DNA of 64,000 nucleotides from Massilia sp. 9I. Lineage in GTDB: Bacteria; Pseudomonadota; Gammaproteobacteria; Burkholderiales; Burkholderiaceae_D. The notes beneath the pieces are model-generated. The model did not search any database and was not told where the DNA came from. It saw only the letters and a program-made list of their open reading frames with translations. Positions 29,249-39,015 of the stretch are shown here, one piece after another. Where the stretch lies: assembly GCF_902506415.1 (NCBI RefSeq), contig NZ_LR733275.1, positions 4,874,176-4,938,175 of the forward strand, given 5' to 3'. Within the stretch, counting starts at the first letter, position 1, and every line of letters starts with the position of its first letter. The position numbers and the translations under genes were made by a program.

Positions 29249-30295
29249 TCAATCGACCTGTTCGGGTTCACCCTGGCGCAGGCGTCGGCTGCGGGCATCG
29301 CCGTCCGGGTGGGTCGCCGCATACGACATCGCCTGGCGGAAGAACTTCGGCATCTTGTCGTCATTCCTGTCGAGATGTTCGAACAGGTCGGCCAGCGGCG
29401 CGGTCGGGATGCCGCGCGCGCGCAGCGTGCGCGCCGCGTAGTCGTCGGCGGCCTGTTCGTTGGCGCGCGAATATTCAGTATTGGTGAGCACTGCCGGCAG
29501 GCCGGCAGCCACCGCGCTGAAGTCGCCGAACAGGGTGGCCGACAGCGCCGCGGTGAGCGAGGAACGGGTGATCGCGCGCACGCTGTGGCGCTCCTCGACA
29601 TGGGCAACTTCGTGCGCCAGCACGCCGGCCAGCGCCGCCGCCGCCCGGGCATCCAGGTCGTTGTTCTTGCCCATCACCAGGCGCACCATTTCGTCGGTCA
29701 GGACGATGGTGCCGTCCGGGAAGGCCAGCGCGTTCGCTCCCAGCCGCGGTGCGGACGCCACGCGCAGGCGCAGCGGGATGCGCGGCGCGGCCGGCTGCAC
29801 CCGCTGCAGGATCGCGCCCAGGGCCGCGATGCGGTCGTCGCTCAGGCGCGAAGGCTGCAACATGCCCTGGCGCTCCAGCAGGGACAGGGCGTGCTGCCCC
29901 AGGGCCTGGTCGGCCTGCGGCGGCACCTGGTTCGACAAGCGCTCGGCGGCAGCCGGGACGCCCCAGTGCCAGGCGGCGAGGATCAGGGCCACCAGCAGCG
30001 CCAGCGCTACCAGCGCGGCCGCAGTGTGTTCCTGCCAGCGCACCACCCAGGGCTTGCGGTAGCCGAGCGCCGCGGCCACGACCTGCCGCATGGCCGGGTC
30101 CTGCAGCTCGGCGTGGGTGCCGTCCTCGAAGTACAGCACGGTCGGGGCGTGTTCGAAGGGTTCGGCCAGGCGGGTGCCGGCGGTGGAATAGCTGCGCGTG
30201 GCTTCGCCGCGCAGGTGGATGGCGCCGTCGCCGGCGCTCAGGTCGACCACGTACAGGCGTGCGCTGCGGCCGTCGAAGTAGTGTGCTGCGCTCAT
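29249..30295 (-). CDS. M48 family membrane metallopeptidase
   Basis: A 348-residue protein. The N-terminal ~90 residues form a beta-rich domain of unknown role (SARLYVVDLSAGDGAIHLRG). One transmembrane helix (AALVALALLVALILAAWHWG, about 92-112) precedes an M48 peptidase domain with HEVAHVEERHS near residue 233 and the downstream ligand in NEQAADDYA. Peptidase orientation is probably periplasmic. It starts 12 bases after the YjgN-family gene, so the two are one unit; the same M48-YjgN pairing is, to my knowledge, common in proteobacteria, with unknown function. Confidence 0.88.
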   Translation of the reverse strand: MSAAHYFDGRSARLYVVDLSAGDGAIHLRGEATRSYSTAGTRLAEPFEHAPTVLYFEDGTHAELQDPAMRQVVAAALGYRKPWVVRWQEHTAAALVALALLVALILAAWHWGVPAAAERLSNQVPPQADQALGQHALSLLERQGMLQPSRLSDDRIAALGAILQRVQPAAPRIPLRLRVASAPRLGANALAFPDGTIVLTDEMVRLVMGKNNDLDARAAAALAGVLAHEVAHVEERHSVRAITRSSLTAALSATLFGDFSAVAAGLPAVLTNTEYSRANEQAADDYAARTLRARGIPTAPLADLFEHLDRNDDKMPKFFRQAMSYAATHPDGDARSRRLRQGEPEQVD

Positions 30296-30307
30296 GATTG
30301 CTCTTTC

Positions 30308-31447
30308 TTACCAGGAGAGATCGATACCGAAGCCGTCGGCGACGCTGTCGCCGGCCGCGCCTGCGCGCGTCGCCACGTGGGCGGCGGTCGCTTCGATGTC
30401 GCCGTCGACCTCGATGTGCAGGTGCGCCAGGCGGAAGCGGTAGACGTTGACCACCGCGAACGGGCGGTACAGGCCGAGCGTGAGGAGGGTGAGCAGGACG
30501 TTTTTGGTCTGCAGCTTCATGAAGGCGCGCGCCGGCAGGGTCGAGCGGATGCGCAGGCCGGGGAAGCTGGTATTCGACCAGGCCAGGTTCGATACCCGCA
30601 CCACCATGTAGGGCCCGACCAGCAGATAGGCCACGTAGACCGACACCACACCGACGCCGAGGCCGATGAACAGGGCCACGCCCGGCTTGTTGCCGGCCAT
30701 GGCGCCCGCTACGCCTGCCGCCACGCCGGCGGCCAGCACCGCCACCAGGGCCAGGCCGCCCGCCACCAGGTAGAAGCGGTAGAAGCGGCGCGACTTGACC
30801 GCGTACTGGGCATGCTGGTCGCCGAACAGCAAGTGGGCATGCTGGAAACGGCGGATCTGCGCATGCATCAGGGGCCACAGCAGGTAGAGCGGCACCGGCA
30901 GCGCCGCCAGGTAGGGTTTTTCGGGGTACAGGGCCAGCAGCACGCCCGGCATCAGGAAGGTGAAGGCGGGCGGCAGCCAGGCCAGGTAGGCTTGGCCAAC
31001 CGAGCCGTCGAAGCCCAGGCGCAGGCCGCGGTAGCTGGTGTTCCCGAGCCTGAAACGCAGCGCCCCGCGCATCAGCCAGGGGAAGGCGAGCAGCAGGCCG
31101 CCGATGACCACCATGCCGAAGCTGCTGGAAAAGCCGAAGGCGTAATGGTAGGCCACCAGCATCACCACCGACAGCAGGCGCCCGACCAGCACGGCGCGCG
31201 GGTTGCCGTGGAAATCGAAGCTGGCGCCGGCCAGCACCGTGTTACGGTCGAAATACTGCAGCCGGCGCACCTTGGCCCAGGCCGAGTAGATACCGAAAGT
31301 CGCCAAGCTCAACAGCAGGTTGACGACCCAGATGCGGAAATACTCGCGCCCGTCGCCGGTGAAGGCCAGCGACAGCGGACGCGGCTGAGGGATGGGAGCA
31401 GGTGCATCCAGGCTGAAGGGGCCGGGCGGGTCGATCAGGGTATGCAT
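30308..31447 (-). CDS. YjgN/DUF898 family inner-membrane protein
   Basis: A 379-residue polytopic membrane protein with the DUF898 pattern: FTGDGREYFRIWVVNLLLSL at the first helix, SAWAKVRRLQYFDRNTVLAG, then about six to seven further helices and repeats of the NTSYRGLRLGFDG / NTSFPGLRIRS type. The start chosen is the ATG at 31447; the frame is open to an ATG at 31510, but that extension has no family-like sequence. It is upstream of and coupled to the M48 peptidase. Function is unknown; the pairing suggests the protein is a partner or substrate of the protease (inference). Confidence 0.82.
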   Translation of the reverse strand: MHTLIDPPGPFSLDAPAPIPQPRPLSLAFTGDGREYFRIWVVNLLLSLATFGIYSAWAKVRRLQYFDRNTVLAGASFDFHGNPRAVLVGRLLSVVMLVAYHYAFGFSSSFGMVVIGGLLLAFPWLMRGALRFRLGNTSYRGLRLGFDGSVGQAYLAWLPPAFTFLMPGVLLALYPEKPYLAALPVPLYLLWPLMHAQIRRFQHAHLLFGDQHAQYAVKSRRFYRFYLVAGGLALVAVLAAGVAAGVAGAMAGNKPGVALFIGLGVGVVSVYVAYLLVGPYMVVRVSNLAWSNTSFPGLRIRSTLPARAFMKLQTKNVLLTLLTLGLYRPFAVVNVYRFRLAHLHIEVDGDIEATAAHVATRAGAAGDSVADGFGIDLSW

Positions 31448-31580
31448 GTTGACGGGGCAAAAAGCCCAGTATAGGTGGCCACCCGGCCCGTTGGTCAATT
31501 GATGAGGCATATTCTCGCGCTGCCCGCGCTTTTTCGGCCCGCCTTGGCATGGTGACCAGAAGTATTTGCGCGCTTTAAGG

Positions 31581-31586
31581 TATAAT
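31581..31586 (+). promoter_or_regulatory. Candidate -10 box of the pyrG-kdsA transcript
   Basis: A perfect TATAAT lies 41 bases before the pyrG start. No clear TTGACA-like -35 is seen at 16-18 bases upstream. Confidence 0.4.
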
Positions 31587-31626
31587 TTCTATTTCCCGCG
31601 CGTGCCATTCGGCACCTTCAGTACAA

Positions 31627-33324
31627 ATGACCAAATTCGTATTCGTCACTGGCGGCGTCGTGTCTTCCCTGGGCAAGGGGATCGCTGCCGCTTCCCTCGC
31701 CGCGATCCTCGAATCCCGCGGCCTCAAAGTCACCATGCTCAAGCTCGACCCGTACATCAACGTGGATCCGGGCACGATGAGTCCTACCCAGCACGGCGAA
31801 GTGTTCGTCACCGACGACGGCGCCGAAACCGACCTGGACCTGGGCCACTACGAGCGCTTCATCAGCACCCGCATGAAGAAGGTGAACAACTTCACCACCG
31901 GGCAGATCTACGAATCCGTGATTCGCAAGGAACGCCGCGGCGAGTACCTCGGCAAGACCGTGCAGGTGATCCCGCACATCACCAACGAGATCCAGGACTA
32001 CATCCGCCGCGGCGCCGAAGGCGTCGACGTGGCGCTGGTCGAGATCGGCGGCACTGTGGGCGACATCGAGTCGCTGCCTTTCCTGGAAGCCGCGCGCCAG
32101 CTGTCGCTGCGCTCCGGCCGCAAGGGCGCCGCCTTCGTGCACCTGACCCTGGTCCCGTATATCGCCTCGGCCGGCGAATTGAAAACCAAGCCGACCCAGC
32201 ACTCGGTGCAGAAGCTGCGCGAGATCGGTATTTCGCCGAACGCGCTGCTGTGCCGCGCCGACCGCCGCATCCCGGACGACGAGCGCGCCAAGATCTCGCT
32301 GTTCGCCAACGTGGAAGAGCAGGCCGTGATCTCGGTGTGGGACGTGGACACCATCTACAAGGTGCCGCAGGTGCTGTGCGACCAGGGCCTGGACGACATC
32401 ATCCTGGAAGCGCTCGGCCTGGAAGCGCCGAAAGCCGACCTGTCGATGTGGACCAAACTGATTCACACCTTGGAAAACCCGAAGCACGAAATCACCATCG
32501 GCATGGTGGGCAAGTACGTCGACCTGATCGAATCGTACAAGTCGCTGACCGAGGCGCTGCGCCACGCCGGCATCCATACCGAGAGCCGCGTCAACATCGA
32601 ATACCTCGACTCGGAAGAGATCGAAAGCCGTGGCTGCGACCACCTGGCCAAGTACGACGCCATCCTGGTGCCGGGCGGCTTCGGCAAGCGCGGTGTGGAA
32701 GGCAAGATCATGGCCGCGCGCTATGCGCGCGAAAACGGCATCCCTTACCTGGGCATCTGCCTCGGCATGCAGGTCGCGCTGATCGAGTACGCCCGCCATG
32801 TGGCCGGCCTGCCGAACGCCAACTCGACCGAGTTCGATGCGGAAACCGACCAGCCGGTCGTGGCCCTGATCACCGAATGGCAGAACCATGACGGCAAGGT
32901 CGAGAAGCGCGACGTCAACTCGGACCTGGGCGGCACCATGCGCCTGGGCGCCCAGACCTGCGCGGTGAACCCGGGTACCCTGGCGGCCGAGATCTACGGC
33001 AATGTCGTGACCGAGCGCCACCGTCACCGCTACGAGGGCAACAACTACTACCTGCCGAAGATCGAAGCGGCGGGCCTGGTGGTCTCGGCGCGCACCCCGA
33101 ACGAAGACCTGCTCGAGATCATGGAACTCCCGCGCGAAGTCCACCCGTTCTACATCGGCGTGCAGTTCCACCCGGAGTTCAAGTCGACTCCGCGTAACGG
33201 CCACCCGCTGTTCACGTCGTTCATCCAGGCCGCCCTGAAGCATCAGGCGGCCAAGACCAACGTAGCGGTAAATGACGCAAATTCGGCGCCAAGGGCGCCG
33301 GCACTGCAAGGAGATGCAGCATGA
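31627..33324 (+). CDS. pyrG: CTP synthase
   Basis: A 565-residue cytoplasmic enzyme that aminates UTP to CTP using glutamine and ATP. The synthetase domain at 1-270 opens with the invariant TKFVFVTGGVVSSLGKGI and has LDPYINVDPGTMSPTQHGEV. The class I glutamine amidotransferase domain at about 300-545 has the nucleophile Cys in LGICLGMQ, and the His/Glu pair in GVQFHPEF. Length is as expected. It overlaps kdsA by 4 bases (ATGA). The order pyrG-kdsA-eno-ftsB is the usual betaproteobacterial arrangement. Confidence 0.97.
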   Translation: MTKFVFVTGGVVSSLGKGIAAASLAAILESRGLKVTMLKLDPYINVDPGTMSPTQHGEVFVTDDGAETDLDLGHYERFISTRMKKVNNFTTGQIYESVIRKERRGEYLGKTVQVIPHITNEIQDYIRRGAEGVDVALVEIGGTVGDIESLPFLEAARQLSLRSGRKGAAFVHLTLVPYIASAGELKTKPTQHSVQKLREIGISPNALLCRADRRIPDDERAKISLFANVEEQAVISVWDVDTIYKVPQVLCDQGLDDIILEALGLEAPKADLSMWTKLIHTLENPKHEITIGMVGKYVDLIESYKSLTEALRHAGIHTESRVNIEYLDSEEIESRGCDHLAKYDAILVPGGFGKRGVEGKIMAARYARENGIPYLGICLGMQVALIEYARHVAGLPNANSTEFDAETDQPVVALITEWQNHDGKVEKRDVNSDLGGTMRLGAQTCAVNPGTLAAEIYGNVVTERHRHRYEGNNYYLPKIEAAGLVVSARTPNEDLLEIMELPREVHPFYIGVQFHPEFKSTPRNGHPLFTSFIQAALKHQAAKTNVAVNDANSAPRAPALQGDAA

Positions 33325-34175
33325 AACTCGCCGGTTTCGAGGTCGGCCTCGAGCACCCAATCTTCCTGATCGCCGGTACCTGCGTGATCGAATCGCGCCA
33401 GATGGCGCTCGACACCGCCGGCACGCTGAAGGAAATCACGTCGGCGCTTGGCATCCCGTTCATCTACAAGTCGTCCTTCGACAAGGCCAACCGCTCGTCG
33501 GGCAAGACCTTCCGCGGCCCGGGCATCGACAAGGGCCTGGAGATCCTGGCCGACGTGCGCAAGGAGATTGGCGTGCCGGTCCTGACCGACGTCCATGACG
33601 AAGAGATGATCCCGCAGGTGGCGAGCGTCGTCGACGTGCTGCAGACCCCGGCCTTCCTGTGCCGCCAGACCGACTTCATCAACGCCTGCGCGCGTTCGGG
33701 CAAGCCGGTCAACATCAAGAAGGGCCAGTTCCTGGCGCCGGGCGACATGAAGAACGTGATCGACAAGGCGCGCGCCGCCGCGCGCGACGCCGGTCTGCCG
33801 GAAGACAACTTCATGGCCTGCGAACGCGGCGCCTCCTTCGGCTACAACAACCTGGTGTCGGACATGCGTTCGCTCGCCATCATGCGCGAATCGAACTGCC
33901 CGGTGGTGTTCGACGCGACCCACTCGGTGCAGCTGCCGGGCGGCCAGGGCACCTCGTCCGGCGGCCAGCGCGAGCACGTGCCGGTGCTGTCGCGCGCGGC
34001 GGTGGCGGCGGGCGTCGCCGGCCTGTTCATGGAGACCCATCCGGATCCGGCCAACGCGATGTCGGACGGCCCGAACGCCGTGCCGCTGGGCCGCATGAAG
34101 GAACTGCTGACGACCCTGGTCGAGATCGACCGCATCGTCAAGAAGACCGGCTTCCTGGAAGCCAGCTTCAAGTAA
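33321..34175 (+). CDS. kdsA: 3-deoxy-8-phosphooctulonate synthase (KDO-8-P synthase)
   Basis: A 284-residue cytoplasmic enzyme that condenses PEP with arabinose-5-phosphate to make KDO-8-P for lipopolysaccharide core. Recognisable blocks are FLIAGTCVIES, YKSSFDKANRSS, the LTDVHDEEM motif and FDATHSVQLPGGQGTSSGGQRE. The Asn and His pattern suggests the metal-independent class. The start overlaps the end of pyrG, indicating translational coupling. A stem-loop terminator follows before eno. Confidence 0.97.
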   Translation: MKLAGFEVGLEHPIFLIAGTCVIESRQMALDTAGTLKEITSALGIPFIYKSSFDKANRSSGKTFRGPGIDKGLEILADVRKEIGVPVLTDVHDEEMIPQVASVVDVLQTPAFLCRQTDFINACARSGKPVNIKKGQFLAPGDMKNVIDKARAAARDAGLPEDNFMACERGASFGYNNLVSDMRSLAIMRESNCPVVFDATHSVQLPGGQGTSSGGQREHVPVLSRAAVAAGVAGLFMETHPDPANAMSDGPNAVPLGRMKELLTTLVEIDRIVKKTGFLEASFK

Positions 34176-34187
34176 CACTGCAGCACG

Positions 34188-34232
34188 AAAATGCGCGCGT
34201 TGTGCCCGGCGGCCGGGCGCTCGCGCGCATTT
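34188..34232 (+). terminator. Terminator between kdsA and eno
   Basis: The stem AAATGCGCGCG/CGCGCGCATTT encloses a second GC-rich hairpin (GCCCGGC/GGCCGGGC) and is followed by TTGTTA. It separates pyrG-kdsA from eno, which must then have its own promoter. Confidence 0.65.
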
Positions 34233-34253
34233 GTTACAATGCCAATCGATTTG

Positions 34254-34269
34254 GGCTAGCCTGCTAGCC
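34254..34269 (+). promoter_or_regulatory. Inverted repeat in the eno leader
   Basis: A perfect 7-base repeat GGCTAGC-CT-GCTAGCC lies 36 bases before the eno start, past a possible -10 (TACAAT, 34235-34240). It may be an operator or a leader hairpin. Confidence 0.4.
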
Positions 34270-34304
34270 GCACCAGATTCTTACCCTTCCGGAGACTGAA
34301 AAAC

Positions 34305-35591
<1,287 letters not shown>

Positions 35592-35598
35592 GACCTCG

Positions 35599-35628
35599 AG
35601 CCGGACAGCCCGAACGGGTTGTCCGGCT
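35599..35628 (+). promoter_or_regulatory. Long perfect hairpin between eno and ftsB
   Basis: The stem AGCCGGACA/TGTCCGGCT encloses an inner CCCG-AA-CGGG stem, giving 13 pairs in 30 bases. No T-run follows, and ftsB starts 12 bases later. It could be an mRNA processing or stability element that sets the eno:ftsB ratio, or a Rho-independent terminator of unusual form. Confidence 0.55.
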
Positions 35629-35640
35629 GCGCGTACGACC

Positions 35641-35982
35641 ATGCGACTCATTACCATTGCACTTGCCGTCCTGCTGCTGCTGATCCAGTACCCGCTGTGG
35701 CTGGGGAAGGGCGGCTGGCTCGACGTCGCCGACATGCGCTACCAGGTCGACCAGACCCGGCGCAAGACCGAGATGCTGGAAACGCGCAACGACAAGCTCG
35801 AGTCGGAAGTACGCGACCTGCGCGACGGCTTCGGCGCGGTCGAGGAGCGCGCCCGCTACGAGCTGGGCATGATCAAGCAGAACGAAATCTTCGTGCAGGT
35901 GCTGCGCAAGGACGAACAGCCCTCGGTCTCGATGACCGTGCCGCCGCCACCGCCACAGCCGAAAGACAAGACGAAGCACTGA
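35641..35982 (+). CDS. ftsB: Cell division protein FtsB
   Basis: A 113-residue bitopic divisome protein. A short cytoplasmic N-terminus is followed by one transmembrane helix (IALAVLLLLIQYPLWLG, about 5-21) and a periplasmic coiled coil at about 30-70 (RYQVDQTRRKTEMLETRND) with the FtsB motif YELGMIKQNEIFVQV. With FtsL and FtsQ it regulates septal peptidoglycan synthesis. The C-terminal tail is Pro/Lys-rich and longer than in E. coli. Position after eno is the standard one. Confidence 0.93.
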   Translation: MRLITIALAVLLLLIQYPLWLGKGGWLDVADMRYQVDQTRRKTEMLETRNDKLESEVRDLRDGFGAVEERARYELGMIKQNEIFVQVLRKDEQPSVSMTVPPPPPQPKDKTKH

Positions 35983-35998
35983 GCTTCGTTTTCACCCC

Positions 35999-36259
35999 AT
36001 GACGAAACAGAACCCCTCCCTCGATTCGCTCGACGCGATCGCCGACCTGCTGGCCAACGCGTTCGAAGACGGCGACGGCGCCGCAATCACGGCCGCCATG
36101 CGCGCCGTGGCGCAGGCGCCCGGCCTCGGACTGCTGGCCGCCGCCGTCGGCATGCCGCGCGAAGAACTGCAGGCCGCGTTGACGGCGGAAGAATTCAACC
36201 TCGATCTCACCCTCGAGATCATGAAGGTGGTCGACCTGCACATGTCGGGACGCGGCTGA
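35999..36259 (+). CDS. Small helix-turn-helix protein resembling addiction-module antidotes
   Basis: An 86-residue protein with the pattern AITAAMRAVAQAPGLGLLAA then AAVGMPREELQAALTAEEFN and a closing IMKVVDLHM helix. This resembles the HTH of probable addiction module antidote (HigA-type) proteins, in which an R-E-x-L-Y/Q-A-L helix follows an A-K-G-L turn. No toxin gene is adjacent. It starts 16 bases after ftsB and ends at a terminator, so it is probably the last gene of that unit. It may be a domesticated antitoxin-like regulator (inference). Confidence 0.65.
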   Translation: MTKQNPSLDSLDAIADLLANAFEDGDGAAITAAMRAVAQAPGLGLLAAAVGMPREELQAALTAEEFNLDLTLEIMKVVDLHMSGRG

Positions 36260-36278
36260 AGCGCCCGCGCCTCAATGC

Positions 36279-36304
36279 AAAACGCGCCTTCCGGCGCGTT
36301 TCTG
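36279..36304. terminator. Terminator between the ftsB operon and dps
   Basis: AAACGCGCC-TTCC-GGCGCGTTT with A and T flanks serves the convergent genes on both sides. Confidence 0.8.
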
Positions 36305-36323
36305 CTTTAGGGGCGCGCTGCGC

Positions 36324-36830
36324 TTATTCCGACGAGGCGTCGCCCTGGTGCGAACCGGCGCCTTGCTCCAGGAAGGAACGCAGCATCCAGGCGTTCTTTT
36401 CGTGGACTTCCATGCGGGTGGTGAGCATGTCGGCGGTCGGATAATCGTCCAGTTCGTCCGCGACCCGGACGCCCGCACGCAGGGTGCGGATCAGGGTTTC
36501 GTTGCCGTCCACCAGCTGGCGGATCATGTCCTTGGCCGACAGCACTTCCGGCTCTTCCTTGATGCTGGACAGTTCGGCATAGCGCTTGTAGGTGGCCGGG
36601 GCGAAGTGGCCCAGGGCGCGGATGCGCTCGGCGATCTCGTCCAGCGCATTCCACTGCTCGGTGTACTGCTCCTCGAACATCACGTGCAGGGCCGAGAACA
36701 TCGGTCCGGTGACGTTCCAGTGGAAGTTGTGGGTCTTCAGGTACAGCATGTAGGCGTCCGCGAGGACGGTGGACAGCGATTCGACGATCTTGGCACGGTC
36801 TTCGGTGCCGATTCCGGTATCCATGTGCAT
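36324..36830 (-). CDS. dps: Dps family DNA-protecting ferritin
   Basis: A 168-residue four-helix-bundle protein that forms dodecamers, stores iron and protects DNA in stress. The dinuclear iron site residues of the inter-subunit ferroxidase centre are visible in KTHNFHWNVTGPMFSALHVMFEEQY and ALDEIAERIRALG. The N-terminus (MHMDTGIGTEDRAKI) is short and not very Lys-rich, so direct DNA binding may be weak. A 199-base upstream space before the divergent secreted-protein gene holds its promoter; no clear OxyR site was identified. Confidence 0.95.
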   Translation of the reverse strand: MHMDTGIGTEDRAKIVESLSTVLADAYMLYLKTHNFHWNVTGPMFSALHVMFEEQYTEQWNALDEIAERIRALGHFAPATYKRYAELSSIKEEPEVLSAKDMIRQLVDGNETLIRTLRAGVRVADELDDYPTADMLTTRMEVHEKNAWMLRSFLEQGAGSHQGDASSE

Positions 36831-37029
36831 TGTGTTTCTCCTCAGGTCAACGGTCGTGTTTGTGTGGAAATGACAACACTGTCAAAGAAGCATCAGCTTA
36901 GCACCGACAAGGAAAATGCGTATTTTGAGTGTCCCGGTTCGAGAGTGGGACAAGCAAATATCTGTGGATTGATTGCCCGGCAGTACTTACAATCCATGTA
37001 CTCCGGTTATCAACTTATCAAGGATATGC

Positions 37030-37776
37030 ATGAAGCGATTCTCCATCATGGCTGCGCTGCTGGTCATGGCTGCGCCCGCGTTTGCCCAGGACGGGGAAAC
37101 GGCCGCGGGGCCCGCCGTGACCGAAGAGGTGCGGGTCAGCAGCATCAAGGATCCGGCCCTGCGCCCCTACAGCCATATGGTGCGCGGCCTCGATACCTGG
37201 GAGGAGAAGCGGGCCTTGGCGCCGAATGCCAGCCTGCGCTTCGAACTGCGGACGGCGGACGGCAAGATCGCCGCACCGGAAGGCCTGCAACTGCGCATCG
37301 CCGGCGACAAGGTGGATATTCCGCTGCCGATCGACGCCGAAAGCACCTTCGCGCTGCCGCGCAGCCAGGAAGCCCTGGACGACAAGGCTGACCTGCTGCT
37401 GAACCGCAAAAAAGACCAGTTCCGCTGGCGTCCACTGGTGCGTTCGCCGGGCGTGCCGGAGAACGCGCGCCGCCTGGGCGACCTGCGCCTGGAGTGCGAA
37501 GTGTCGGTTGCGGTGCGCAAGGAAGAGATTCCCTTGCTGTACCGCGCCGGCGCGGTGGCGACGGGCGGCCTGTGCAATCTGCCGATGGTGGGCTACATCT
37601 ACCGCTCGCCCAAGCCGCTGGCGAAGGCCACGCTGGTGTCGGGCACGCGCAAGGCCGGGCTGCCTCTACAGCCGCATGGAGAAGGCTATACGGTGCCGCT
37701 GCGCGACAAGAGTTGGGACAACGACACCCTGGTGGTCTACGAGTTCGTCGCGCCGGTGGCGGGCACCCAGCCCTGA
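37030..37776 (+). CDS. Secreted protein of unknown function
   Basis: A 248-residue protein with signal peptide 1-19 (MKRFSIMAALLVMAAPAFAQ). The start at 37030 follows AAGGA by 6 bases; upstream in-frame codons would hide the signal peptide. The mature part is rich in beta strands (RFELRTADGKIAAPEGLQLR, LPIDAESTFALPRSQ), with two cysteines (DLRLECEVSV, TGGLCNLP) that could form a disulphide. I do not recognise a family with certainty. It is probably periplasmic. It diverges from dps and converges on the PEP-CTERM gene. Confidence 0.72.
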   Translation: MKRFSIMAALLVMAAPAFAQDGETAAGPAVTEEVRVSSIKDPALRPYSHMVRGLDTWEEKRALAPNASLRFELRTADGKIAAPEGLQLRIAGDKVDIPLPIDAESTFALPRSQEALDDKADLLLNRKKDQFRWRPLVRSPGVPENARRLGDLRLECEVSVAVRKEEIPLLYRAGAVATGGLCNLPMVGYIYRSPKPLAKATLVSGTRKAGLPLQPHGEGYTVPLRDKSWDNDTLVVYEFVAPVAGTQP

Positions 37777-37796
37777 GCCGCCGGCGCAGGGAGGTG

Positions 37797-38441
37797 TTAC
37801 AGGCGCGCTGCGCGCTTGCGGCGCGCGGCCGCGACACCGGCAAGGCCGGCGCCCAGCAGCAGGAGCGAGCCTGGTTCCGGCACCTGGGAGACGGGCACGC
37901 CGTCCTGCACCACGTCCGACAGCGTGCCGCCGGTTGCGGTCATGGTCAGGCGCCAGGCGCCGAAGTTCTGGTTGCCGATGAAGGCGTCGTAAGGACGGTT
38001 CGCTTCATAGCCCTGCAGGGCTTCGTCCTGGAAGTAGGTGCCCTGGCCGAGCGTGATCATGTAGGTGCCGGCTTCGGCGAAGGTCCAGCGGATCGCCGAA
38101 TCGAAGAAATCCACCGAGCCGTCGGGAGTGGGCGCCATCCAGTCGTCGCCGATGGTCAGGGTATTCCCGCGCGCATCAAAAAGCATCAGGTAGCTGTCGA
38201 AGCCGGTGATCAGGCCGTCGCCGTTCAGGTCGACGCCGGTCGATTCGCGCGCCAGCACATCGAAGAAGACCTGGGTGCCGGCGCTCACGTTGAACGTGAT
38301 CCGCGCGATGTTCAGATCGTCCGCGATGCCATCGGCGTCGGCATCGAAGTTGGCAATCGTGCCGTTGAGGACAGTCGCACCGGCGACCGACGAGGCGGCA
38401 ATGCCGGCCATCAAGCATAAACCTGCTACAACCTTGCGCAT
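37797..38441 (-). CDS. PEP-CTERM sorting-domain protein (DVUA0089-like)
   Basis: A 214-residue exported protein. Signal peptide 1-21; the body has a Ca-binding-like DADADGIADDLNIARI start and a pattern of DVUA0089-type pre-peptidase-like beta domains. The C-terminus is a textbook PEP-CTERM signal: VPEPGSLLLLGAGLAGVAAA followed by RRKR. An exosortase (XrtA/EpsH) cleaves such tails; it is not in the window but its presence in the genome is implied. These proteins are usually tied to exopolysaccharide production. Confidence 0.9.
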   Translation of the reverse strand: MRKVVAGLCLMAGIAASSVAGATVLNGTIANFDADADGIADDLNIARITFNVSAGTQVFFDVLARESTGVDLNGDGLITGFDSYLMLFDARGNTLTIGDDWMAPTPDGSVDFFDSAIRWTFAEAGTYMITLGQGTYFQDEALQGYEANRPYDAFIGNQNFGAWRLTMTATGGTLSDVVQDGVPVSQVPEPGSLLLLGAGLAGVAAARRKRAARL

Positions 38442-38573
38442 TAGGAACCTTTCCGTACGTTAAAGTCCCCAGCAAGTAGCACGATCCATGCCAGTATGTG
38501 AATTGTTAAACGGATCAATGACTTACTTAAAAGTCATTAACTGTAGGAATCATGATGTAAGGAATCCCGACAG

Positions 38574-39008
38574 TTACTCAGGTATGAGACGCTCGAGCAC
38601 GGCTCGCGCCTTGGCGGGAATCGGGGTCGGGCGATTCGAGGCCCGATCGACGTAGACGTGAACAAAATACCCGGCTGCCGAGGGCAGGGGCTCGTCGTTC
38701 CGGTAGAGTGCGATCTCGTAGCGCACGCTGGTGTTGCCCAGCTTGGCCACCCGGACGCCGGCGTGCACCGTGTCCGGGAAGGAAATCGAACTGAAGTAAG
38801 AACAGCCGGTTTCCACCACCAGGCCCACCGTGCCGTCCTGGTGGATGTCCAGTACGCCTTGGTCGATCAGGTGGCGGTTCACCGCGGTATCGAAGAAGCT
38901 GTAGTAGTTGACGTTGTTGACGTGCCCGTAGCTGTCATTGTCCATCCAGCGTGTCGGGATCGACAGAAAATGGGGGAATGCGCTGCGGGGCGTGTCTTTC
39001 ATCGTCAA
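38574..39008 (-). CDS. Acyl-CoA thioesterase, hot-dog fold (4HBT family)
   Basis: A 144-residue 4-hydroxybenzoyl-CoA-thioesterase-like enzyme. The active-site Asp is in RWMDNDSYGHVNNVNYYSFFD, the family motif, and a SYF-YRN strand pattern follows. It hydrolyses acyl-CoA esters; the chain preference is unknown. The gene starts 7 bases after hslO, in the same direction, so they are likely co-transcribed. A second in-frame ATG at 39002 could be the true start. Confidence 0.87.
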   Translation of the reverse strand: MTMKDTPRSAFPHFLSIPTRWMDNDSYGHVNNVNYYSFFDTAVNRHLIDQGVLDIHQDGTVGLVVETGCSYFSSISFPDTVHAGVRVAKLGNTSVRYEIALYRNDEPLPSAAGYFVHVYVDRASNRPTPIPAKARAVLERLIPE

Positions 39009-39015
39009 GCAATCC

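Noticed and set aside
31618..33360. A 580-codon open frame on the minus strand opposite pyrG
   Set aside because: Antisense shadow of pyrG, composed of His/Val/Gln-rich sequence without any family pattern.
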